5,625 nucleotides of DNA from Methylococcaceae bacterium (GTDB taxonomy: Bacteria; Pseudomonadota; Gammaproteobacteria; Methylococcales; Methylococcaceae), in NCBI GenBank assembly GCA_012026715.1, contig VEPB01000058.1, forward strand, positions 1-5,625, in the 5' to 3' direction. Position numbers and translations under genes: made by a program. How positions within the stretch are numbered: position 1 is the stretch's first letter; each line of letters starts with the position of its first letter. Shown here piece after piece: positions 1-5,625 of this stretch. Below the pieces are notes generated by a model. It had not been told where the DNA came from. It did not search any database and saw only the letters and a program-made list of their open reading frames with translations.

Positions 1-3000
1 GGGTGGACTTGCGCCACGATCTGGCGGAGCCGGACGCGCTGGACGCCTTGACCCAGGCGATTCGGGGGGGCGGGCGCGGGCTGGAACAGGAGCAGACGGG
101 GACCATCAGCCCCTATCAGGGCCTGCGGCCGTTCGGGGAAGAAAGCGCGGCCTTCTTCAGTGGCCGCGAAGCCTTCTCCCAAAAGATCCTTGAAGCCGTG
201 TTCCGGCGCAAGCTGGTGGCGGTGGTGGGTCCGTCGGGCAGCGGCAAGTCGTCCATCGTTCAGGCCGGCGTCGTGCCGCTGTTGCGCCGCCAGAAGCCTC
301 CCTCGGAAACCTGGGACGTCGCGACCTTCGTTCCGGGCGACCGGCCGTTCCAGCAATTGTCCGCCGCTCTCATGCCACTGCTGTCGCCCGAGCTGGGCGA
401 AGCCGATCTGGCTGCCGAAACCCAAAAGCTGGCGCGGCTCATGGGCGACGGCGAGGTGCCGCTGCACGCGGTGGTGGAGCGGATTTTGCTGAAGTCCGAA
501 GGCACCGACCGGCTGCTGCTGGTGGCGGACCAGTTCGAAGAGCTCTTCACCCTCTGTTCGGAGTCCGAGGCTCAGGCTTTCCTGCGCCGCTTGCTGGACG
601 CCGTGGACCGTTCGTCATTGAGCGTGGTGCTCACGCTCCGGGGCGTCTTCTACGACCGCTTGATCAGCGCCGATCGCGAGCTGAGCGACCGCTTGGAGCA
701 AGGGACCGTGAACCTGGGGCCGATGACCCGCGAGGAGTTGCAGCGGGCGATCGTCGAGCCAGCCAGGAAGACCGGGCTGAATTTCGAGCCGGGATTGGCC
801 AAGCGGTTGCTCGACGATGTGGGGAGCGAGCCGGGCAATCTGCCGTTGCTGGAGTTTGCCCTGACCGAACTCTGGGTTCGCCGGGAGCAGCGACTCCTGA
901 CCCACAAGGCGTACGAGGAAATCGGCGGCGTGACGGGGGCCGTCGCCGGGCGGGCGGAAGCCGTGTTCGAGAGTTTTGACCCCAGCCAGCAAGAAGCTGC
1001 CAAACGGCTGCTGTTGCGGCTGGTCTGGGTTGGATCGACGGCCGATATGGCCGCTCAAGAAGCCCGCCAGAGGCTGCCTCTGGCCGAGTTGGAGGCGAAC
1101 GAGCAGGACGTCGTCGGCACACTGTGCGATGCCCGATTACTGGTCCTGGATCATCTGGGGGAAGCCGGCGGGCAAACTGTGGAGGTCGCCCACGAGGCTT
1201 TGATTCGCAAATGGACCCGGCTTCGCGATTGGCTGGACGAGGACCGGGAATTCCTGCTGTGGCGGCGGCGGCTGAACACGGCCCGGGAGTACTGGATCAA
1301 CGACCGCGAAGATGATTCGGTCCTGCTGCGGGGCAATGTCCTCCGGGAAGCGGAGTCCTGGCAAGCGCGAAGGCCGCGTGACCTAGGACTCGAAGAAAGC
1401 CGTTTCATTGCCGCCAGCGCGAGCGCCGGCCAGCGCGCGCGAGCGGCGCATCAGCGCCGGCAGCGGCGGCTGTTCGGCGCTGCCATCGGCACCGTGCTGG
1501 TTCTGTCCGTGCTCGCCGCCGTCGCGGTCATGAAAACCCTGGCGGCAGTTTCCCAGGAGTTGGCGGCCCATGCCCGGGCCCAGCTCGAGGTCGATCCGGA
1601 ACGGAGCGTGCTGTTGGCCCGGGAAGCTGTGAAGCTGCATTTCACCGGTGAGGCCGACGACATCCTGAGGTTGGCGCTGCAGGAATTGCAACTGGTCTAT
1701 CGCGAGAGTTTTGAGGATTTTCCCGCCTTCCCAGTCTTCGCCAACGATGGCAAGACCCTCATCGCGGTCTTCGGCAATCAACGGCAGGTTCGCACCTGGA
1801 CCTGGGACGACAAGGCATTGACGGAATCCAGCACTGCCAGACGGCTCCCATCCCATCTCAACAGCCTGGAATTCAGTCCTGACGGCAACCGTGTCGCCGT
1901 TGCCGCTACCGATGCCGGCGGCAAGGTCATCGAGCTTTCTTCGGGGCATACCGTCGCCGAGTTCCAGGGTTACGATGGTCCATTGCTGACCGTGGCCTTC
2001 AGCAAGAACGACGGTGGCAAGCGGATTCTCGGCGCCGGCTCGGACGGCTTCGTCCGGCTGTGGGATGCCGAATCCGGGCAGCAGATCCGCACCTTGGAAG
2101 GGCGGCAGGACCGGCTCGCGGGTGCGGTCTTGAGTCCCGACGGCGAACGTGCGGTGACCTTCGGCAACGGCCCGGTGGCCGTGCTCTGGAACGTTCGGGA
2201 CGGCAAGCCGCTCCGCAGCCTGGACGGCGCCCATACCGGCAGCGTGCAATGCGCGGCCATCAGTGGCGATGGCAAATTCCTGGCGACCGGTAGTGGCGAC
2301 ACCCTGGTCGCCATCTGGGATGTCGCCACCGGCCGGCATCTGGCAACCTTGAAGGGACACCGGGATTCGGTGGTGGCGCTCGCGTTCAATCCCCGGAATT
2401 CCGGCCTCCTGGTCAGCGCCGGCCGGGGCGGAATGGCCCGGTTGTGGAAGCACCTTGCGGTTTCCGAGACCTGGCAGCCCGTCACGGAACTCAAGGGGCA
2501 CAGCAAGGCGCTGACCGGCGTGGCCTTCGATCCGGACGGTCATCGCATCGTCACCACCTCCCGGGACTGGACCCTCCGGGTGTGGGATGCGGGCAACGAA
2601 CACAGCCAACACGCATTGCTAGGCCACCTCGGCTCGGTCGACGATGTGGCCTTTGCCCCCAATGGGCGTTTGGCGATTTCCGCCAGTGGCGACAACACCG
2701 CGCGGGTGTGGGATCTGGCTTCCGGTACCGCGACCAGGGTGCTGTCCGGACATGTCGATTCCCTGACCAGCGCCGTGTTCGGCCCGGCGGGCAACCTGGC
2801 GCTCACCGCCAGCGTCGACGGCACCGCCAGGATCTGGGACGTTACCAGCGGCGATCTGTTGCACGAGTTGGAAGGCCACCGCGACTTCGTCGATATGGCG
2901 GCTTTCGACCCCAGCGGCCGGTTCGCAGTCACCGCCAGCGAGGATGCGACGGCCCGGTTGTGGGATGTCCGCAGTGGAACCACGGCGAAGATCTTGGGCG

Positions 3001-4328
3001 GTCAAGGGAGTCGGACGGCGCCCCAGGAGCCCCCTGAGGCACCAACGGCAGTCTCGAGCCCCGATGAACGATTCCTGGCGAGCCGGGAAACCGACGGCAC
3101 GGTTCGCATCCGCGATCTGAGTACCGGCGCAATCGCAGCTGAACTGGCGCAGGTCGAAGAGGGAGCTACGGTTCTGGCGGTCAGCTCGGGCGCGGATGCT
3201 TTGATCAGCGCTGATGACCAGGGGCGAGGCCGGTTGTGGCAACGGGCGGGGGAAGGCTGGCAGAACCGGGATCTCCAGCTTGGGCGGCCGGGGCGGATCA
3301 CCGCTGCCGCCTTCAGCCCCGACGGCCGTCATGCCGCCCTGGCGGTTACCGGTGCCGGGGTGACGATCGCCAACCTCGTGTCCGACTCCGCCGCGGGTCC
3401 GGATTTGAAACCGGAAAAACCGGTCGCCGCGGTGCGCTTCTCCGCGGACGGGCTCTCCCTGCTCACCACCGGTTACGACCACGAAGTCGGGGTGTGGAAA
3501 TCGGCCGACGGGAGTCTATTGGGCCGCTTCTGTGCCGGCTGCAAATCCCTGCCGGGACATGGCGAGCGCGTCTGGACCGCCCGCTTCAGTCCCGACGGCA
3601 AAGAGTTGCTCACCGCCAGCCGCGACGGTACGGCCCGGATTTGGGACCTGCGCTCGGGGCGGGTGCTGGATGTGTTGGAGGGCCACCTCAGCAGCGTGAT
3701 GGACGCCGTATTCAGTCCCGACGGCCAACGCATCCTGACGGTCAGCCGTGACCGGACCGCCCGGCTCTGGAAGCGCGACGGGTATGGCGGCGCATTTTCT
3801 CCCGCCCTGATCCTGGCAGGGCACGAGGACGAACTGATCAACGGCGCGTTCAGCCCCGACGGCACCCTGGTGGCGACGGCCAGCCGCGATTTCACCGGCC
3901 GTGTTTGGGACGCCGCCAGCGGCGAGCTGCGCTTCACTTTGAAACATCAGGGCTGGGTGAACAGCGTCGACTTCAGCCCTGACGGCAAGCTGCTCGTGAG
4001 CGCCAGCCGAGACGGCACGGCGGCCGTCTGGGACCTGGCGGCCGGCTCGCTGAAACTGCGCCTCCGCGGCCACCGCGACGCGGTCAATCGGGCGCGCTTC
4101 GACCCTTCCGGCGCGACCGTGGCGACCGCCAGCCAGGATGGCTCCTTGCGGGTTTGGAACCTGCTGGACATTGAGCAGGGCCGGGACTGCCGAATCTGCA
4201 GAGATAGCGACGAAGCCATCTGCCGCTGGGCGCACCAGAGGGTGCCGCGCAGCCTGACCCCCGAAGAAAAGGAGCAATTTCATGTGCCCGAATTTACTCG
4301 ACTGTTGTCGTTCCGCTGCCCTTCGTGA
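1..4328 (+). CDS. TIR-like(partial)-nSTAND1 NTPase-TM-WD40 repeat protein, 5' partial
   Basis: Large STAND-type signalling ATPase, probably a sensor switch in defence or stress signalling. Residues are numbered from the GTG at position 3, the first complete codon. That GTG is probably internal: the frame is open to the window edge, and VDLR..L..PDALDAL..AIRG (1-22) resembles the end of a TIR-like domain. The nSTAND1 domain spans about 36-450: entry motif SPYQGLRPF (36-44), GRE (54-56), Walker A GPSGSGKS (76-83), Walker B LLLVADQFEE (171-180), TLRGVFYDR (211-219), GNLPLLEFALTELW (278-291) and VAHEALIRKW (395-404). After a basic run (HQRRQRR, 483-489) comes a predicted membrane helix at about 490-510, then a helical linker (about 519-565) of the DPERSVLLAREAV type common in these proteins. 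About 19 WD40 units follow (573-1388). The tail (1396-1441) has SLTPEEKEQF and a terminal CPS, like the 'LT.EEW...CP' ends of related STAND-WD40 proteins. Stop is TGA at 4326-4328. The NTPase and WD40 calls are secure; the TIR-like part and the biological role are inferred. Confidence 0.93.
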   Translation, partial: VDLRHDLAEPDALDALTQAIRGGGRGLEQEQTGTISPYQGLRPFGEESAAFFSGREAFSQKILEAVFRRKLVAVVGPSGSGKSSIVQAGVVPLLRRQKPPSETWDVATFVPGDRPFQQLSAALMPLLSPELGEADLAAETQKLARLMGDGEVPLHAVVERILLKSEGTDRLLLVADQFEELFTLCSESEAQAFLRRLLDAVDRSSLSVVLTLRGVFYDRLISADRELSDRLEQGTVNLGPMTREELQRAIVEPARKTGLNFEPGLAKRLLDDVGSEPGNLPLLEFALTELWVRREQRLLTHKAYEEIGGVTGAVAGRAEAVFESFDPSQQEAAKRLLLRLVWVGSTADMAAQEARQRLPLAELEANEQDVVGTLCDARLLVLDHLGEAGGQTVEVAHEALIRKWTRLRDWLDEDREFLLWRRRLNTAREYWINDREDDSVLLRGNVLREAESWQARRPRDLGLEESRFIAASASAGQRARAAHQRRQRRLFGAAIGTVLVLSVLAAVAVMKTLAAVSQELAAHARAQLEVDPERSVLLAREAVKLHFTGEADDILRLALQELQLVYRESFEDFPAFPVFANDGKTLIAVFGNQRQVRTWTWDDKALTESSTARRLPSHLNSLEFSPDGNRVAVAATDAGGKVIELSSGHTVAEFQGYDGPLLTVAFSKNDGGKRILGAGSDGFVRLWDAESGQQIRTLEGRQDRLAGAVLSPDGERAVTFGNGPVAVLWNVRDGKPLRSLDGAHTGSVQCAAISGDGKFLATGSGDTLVAIWDVATGRHLATLKGHRDSVVALAFNPRNSGLLVSAGRGGMARLWKHLAVSETWQPVTELKGHSKALTGVAFDPDGHRIVTTSRDWTLRVWDAGNEHSQHALLGHLGSVDDVAFAPNGRLAISASGDNTARVWDLASGTATRVLSGHVDSLTSAVFGPAGNLALTASVDGTARIWDVTSGDLLHELEGHRDFVDMAAFDPSGRFAVTASEDATARLWDVRSGTTAKILGGQGSRTAPQEPPEAPTAVSSPDERFLASRETDGTVRIRDLSTGAIAAELAQVEEGATVLAVSSGADALISADDQGRGRLWQRAGEGWQNRDLQLGRPGRITAAAFSPDGRHAALAVTGAGVTIANLVSDSAAGPDLKPEKPVAAVRFSADGLSLLTTGYDHEVGVWKSADGSLLGRFCAGCKSLPGHGERVWTARFSPDGKELLTASRDGTARIWDLRSGRVLDVLEGHLSSVMDAVFSPDGQRILTVSRDRTARLWKRDGYGGAFSPALILAGHEDELINGAFSPDGTLVATASRDFTGRVWDAASGELRFTLKHQGWVNSVDFSPDGKLLVSASRDGTAAVWDLAAGSLKLRLRGHRDAVNRARFDPSGATVATASQDGSLRVWNLLDIEQGRDCRICRDSDEAICRWAHQRVPRSLTPEEKEQFHVPEFTRLLSFRCPS
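1470..1532 (+). other. Predicted single membrane helix between NTPase and WD40 parts
   Basis: Residues 490-510 (LFGAAIGTVLVLSVLAAVAV then M) form an uncharged hydrophobic stretch of about 21 residues. Basic residues immediately precede it (RRQRR, 485-489) and a lone Lys follows (K511). By the positive-inside rule the NTPase would be cytoplasmic and the WD40 array on the far side of the membrane. Many nSTAND1-WD40 proteins carry a hydrophobic segment at this place, so the position fits the family. Whether it truly spans the membrane is not shown by sequence alone. Confidence 0.65.
1719..4166 (+). repeat. WD40 repeat array, about 19 units, within the STAND gene
   Basis: The array encodes beta-propeller blades, probably two or three propellers, and is the likely ligand-sensing or scaffold part of the protein. 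Units follow the pattern [SA]V..[AV].FSPDG..[LV].TAS.DGTAR[LIV]WD..SG. The WD-position tryptophan is present in 15 units, at residues 687, 729, 772, 815, 861, 903, 945, 987, 1079, 1165, 1214, 1256, 1302, 1343 and 1385. Four units are degenerate at this position: unit 1 (TWTWDD, 599-602), unit 2 (E644), unit 11 (IRD, R1037) and unit 13 (A1123). Units 7-10 have exactly 42-residue spacing, and the tail units are 41-46 residues apart. Units 6, 14 and 16 carry longer loops. The blade count is by eye, so one unit either way is possible. Confidence 0.9.
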
Positions 4329-4402
4329 CCAGGACTCGCTAGGCGAAACGGTCGATGGTTGGGGTATCGTCAGGTTTGGCGGAGTTTGCAACCGGCAGCC
4401 TT

Positions 4403-4418
4403 TGCGCCGGGCGGCGCA
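4403..4418. repeat. GC-rich perfect hairpin in the intergenic spacer
   Basis: TGCGCC (4403-4408) and GGCGCA (4413-4418) are perfect 6-base inverted arms around a GGGC loop, 75 bases after the stop codon of the STAND gene. No T-run follows on either strand, so it is not a classical intrinsic terminator. It could slow or end transcription, or be part of a larger folded leader. CAGCC (4396-4400) can also pair with GGCTG (4428-4432), enclosing this hairpin. Confidence 0.4.
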
Positions 4419-4427
4419 GCGCAGTAG

Positions 4428-4479
4428 GGCTGGAGTTCCCCCGTAAGGCAGCGTCTTCTTTGCCGTCGCAACTCCAACC
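4428..4479. repeat. Imperfect inverted repeat upstream of the SARP gene
   Basis: GGCTGGAGTT (4428-4437) is complementary to AACTCCAACC (4470-4479) at 9 of 10 positions, with one C-A mismatch. Inside it, GGCA (4447-4450) can pair with TGCC (4461-4464). The right arm ends 26 bases before the ATG at 4506, so if transcribed it would form a stem-loop in the leader of the regulator gene. It could be an RNA structure, a protein-binding palindrome or a dispersed intergenic repeat; sequence alone does not decide. Confidence 0.45.
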
Positions 4480-4494
4480 GACATAACGACTAAC

Positions 4495-4498
4495 AAGG
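4495..4498 (+). promoter_or_regulatory. Weak ribosome binding site for the SARP gene
   Basis: AAGG lies 7 bases before the ATG at 4506, a suitable Shine-Dalgarno spacing. A second purine run, AGGGA (4501-4505), abuts the start codon and is too close to act as the main site. The match is short. It supports the ATG at 4506, from which the protein begins directly with the expected first strand of the winged-helix domain (LKVILFG). Confidence 0.45.
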
Positions 4499-4505
4499 CC
4501 AGGGA

Positions 4506-5492
4506 ATGAACCATTTGAAAGTCATACTTTTCGGCAAGCCGGAGATCCGGCAATTGGACGATACCCTGCTGGGCCTTCCCGGAAAGGCCCAAGAACTGCT
4601 GGTCTATCTGCTCATCCACCGTAAACACGCCCACAGCCGCGAGAAGCTGGCCGGGGAACTCTGGCGCGACACCCAGTCGGGACCCTCGAAAAAATACCTA
4701 CGGCAATGCCTCTGGCAATTGCAACAGGGTCTGGAGCGTTCCGGCATATTCGGGCGACTGCCAGCTGTTCAGTGCGTTCAGCAATGGATTTCCATCGATC
4801 CGGACGCCACGAAGTTCAGCGATGTGCATCAGTTCGATGAGACCTGCGACCGGATCCGCGACATTCCCGGCGAAGCGCTTTCCGACGAGCAGATGCAGGC
4901 GGCCCAGGCCGCCGCTGCCCTCTACCGGGGGGATCTGCTGAGCGGCTGGTACCAGGATTGGTGCATGGTGGAGCGGGAGCGCTACCAGAGCCTCTACTTC
5001 GCGCTGCTCGACAAGGTCATCGACTGCGCCACGGCGCGCGGCCACTACGAGCAGGCCGCCGCCCACTGCATGAAAATTCTCACCATCGAATACACCCGCG
5101 AACTCACCCACCGCAAGCTGATGCGCGTCCACGCCCTCAACGGCGACCGCAGCGCCGCGCTGCGACAGTTCGAGCTGTGCGAGGCGGCGCTGCGCAAGGA
5201 GTTCGCGGTGCGGCCCTCGTCCCAGACCCTGGCGTGCTACGAACAGATCCGAGCGGGACGCCCGGATCTGCGCGATGCTCCGACTCCCTCCGAAGCGCAG
5301 CCGAGCCCCGAAACGGCGGTCATGGCCACCGTGCTCGGCGAATTGGCCCAGATCAGAACCACCCTGGCGGCGCTGCGGACGGACATTGAGGCGATCAAGG
5401 CAGGTCTGGCGCCGGCAGCGCTGAACCCCACGAAGGACGGCTGGCGGGACGAACCGACGTACGGTGCGGAAGACGTCACTCCGATTAACTGA
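4506..5492 (+). CDS. SARP/BTAD-family winged-helix transcriptional regulator
   Basis: Probable DNA-binding transcriptional regulator of 328 residues, cytoplasmic. Residues 4-95 match the OmpR/PhoB-type winged helix of SARP proteins: strand LKVILFG (4-10), LPGKAQELLVYLLIH (24-38), SREKLAGELW (44-53), then the recognition-helix region KKYLRQCLWQLQQGL (62-76). Residues about 100-250 match the bacterial transcriptional activation (BTAD) domain, a TPR-like helical fold: YRGDLLSGWYQDWCMVERER (140-159), YEQAAAHCMKIL (181-192), RELTHRKLMRVHALNGDRSA (198-217), ALRQFELCEAALRKEF (218-233). A Pro-rich linker (about 259-268) leads to a short helix with heptad-like hydrophobics (about 272-299), possibly a coiled coil. 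No receiver domain, membrane segment or fused NTPase is present. It starts 177 bases after the STAND gene on the same strand; co-transcription is possible but unproven. BTAD-nSTAND fusions elsewhere suggest a link with that neighbour. Target promoters are unknown. Confidence 0.88.
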   Translation: MNHLKVILFGKPEIRQLDDTLLGLPGKAQELLVYLLIHRKHAHSREKLAGELWRDTQSGPSKKYLRQCLWQLQQGLERSGIFGRLPAVQCVQQWISIDPDATKFSDVHQFDETCDRIRDIPGEALSDEQMQAAQAAAALYRGDLLSGWYQDWCMVERERYQSLYFALLDKVIDCATARGHYEQAAAHCMKILTIEYTRELTHRKLMRVHALNGDRSAALRQFELCEAALRKEFAVRPSSQTLACYEQIRAGRPDLRDAPTPSEAQPSPETAVMATVLGELAQIRTTLAALRTDIEAIKAGLAPAALNPTKDGWRDEPTYGAEDVTPIN

Positions 5493-5511
5493 GCCAGTTT
5501 GGACGCGAGTT

Positions 5512-5551
5512 CAGTGACCTCGGTGAAAGGCGGCCGAGCAACGGGTCACTG
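5512..5551. repeat. Two-tier hairpin downstream of the SARP gene
   Basis: CAGTGACC (5512-5519) pairs perfectly with GGTCACTG (5544-5551). Stacked directly on it, TCGG (5520-5523) pairs with CCGA (5534-5537), leaving a six-base bulge (5538-5543). It begins 19 bases after the stop codon, where a terminator would be expected. No T-run follows, so it is not a standard intrinsic terminator, though it could protect the 3' end or assist termination. GCCAGT (5493-5498) can alternatively pair with ACTGGC (5548-5553), competing with the outer stem. Confidence 0.45.
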
Positions 5552-5600
5552 GCACTTGGGCCACGACCGGTTTCCCTCACCCGGCCCTACCCGGGAACCC

Positions 5601-5615
5601 GCGGCTGACAGCCGC
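5601..5615. repeat. Short perfect hairpin near the window end
   Basis: GCGGCT (5601-5606) and AGCCGC (5610-5615) form a perfect 6-base stem with a 3-base loop. CCCGG (5580-5584) and CCGGG (5591-5595) form a second small inverted repeat just before it. The following bases (ACCTTGTTAC) are only weakly T-rich, so a terminator role is uncertain. No coding sequence is evident between 5493 and 5625. Confidence 0.35.
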
Positions 5616-5625
5616 ACCTTGTTAC

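Noticed and set aside
3..5. GTG as the true start of the STAND protein
   Set aside because: Only two bases precede it, the frame is open, and the residues right after it look like the middle or end of a domain. It is treated as internal.
1383..2612. Long open frame on the minus strand (409 codons) inside the STAND gene
   Set aside because: It lies opposite strong WD40 and membrane-helix coding sequence, shows no recognisable domain, and long antisense frames are common in GC-rich coding DNA.
2508..4166. Tandem repeat or CRISPR-like array in the second half of the STAND gene
   Set aside because: The period of about 126 bases is the WD40 protein repeat in one open frame; nucleotide copies are diverged and no spacers are present.
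4459..4487. Possible promoter for the SARP gene, TTTGCC (4459-4464) and CATAAC (4482-4487) with 17-base spacing
   Set aside because: It matches the -35 consensus at 3 of 6 and the -10 at 4 of 6, which is too weak to call in a host of unknown sigma preference.
4329..4505. Integron attC site in the spacer, suggested by TAACAA near the start of the next gene
   Set aside because: No proper GTTRRRY/RYYYAAC pair was found; GTTGGGG at 4358-4364 fails the final pyrimidine, and the arms do not match attC layout.
3516..4634. Minus-strand open frame (372 codons) spanning the spacer and both gene ends
   Set aside because: It overlaps the WD40 array and the start of the regulator, has a low-complexity composition of Ala, Gly, Arg and Val, and no family signature.

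Overview
The window is GC-rich, with G/C preferred at third codon positions, and reads in one direction. It holds two plus-strand genes and little else. The content suggests a high-GC bacterium with accessory signalling or conflict genes. A proteobacterium is a guess from the gene style; no marker gene fixes the taxon.

Layout. Positions 1-4328 carry most of a very large STAND-class protein whose 5' end lies outside the window. In order it has the probable tail of a TIR-like domain, an nSTAND1-type P-loop NTPase, a basic stretch with one predicted membrane helix, a short helical linker, about 19 WD40 units, and a cysteine-containing C-terminal tail. Positions 4329-4505 are a 177-base spacer with two inverted repeats and no convincing promoter. 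Positions 4506-5492 encode a 328-residue SARP/BTAD-type regulator: a winged-helix DNA-binding domain, a bacterial transcriptional activation (BTAD) TPR-like domain, and a short C-terminal segment likely to form a coiled coil. Positions 5493-5625 are non-coding, with hairpin-forming sequence.

How the parts may work together. STAND NTPases are ligand-gated switches. Their repeat region senses, the NTPase domain oligomerises, and an N-terminal domain acts as effector or adaptor. BTAD domains occur fused to nSTAND/NB-ARC NTPases, and sometimes WD40 repeats, in single actinobacterial polypeptides of the AfsR type. Here the same modules sit in two adjacent co-oriented genes, so a functional link is plausible: the regulator could control the sensor gene or act in the same pathway. 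This is inference from domain content and adjacency. The most notable points are the likely TIR-like remnant at the window edge, the split-fusion arrangement, the predicted membrane helix between NTPase and propellers, and the spacer hairpin just upstream of the regulator. I saw no tRNA, rRNA, CRISPR array, insertion sequence or integron site.
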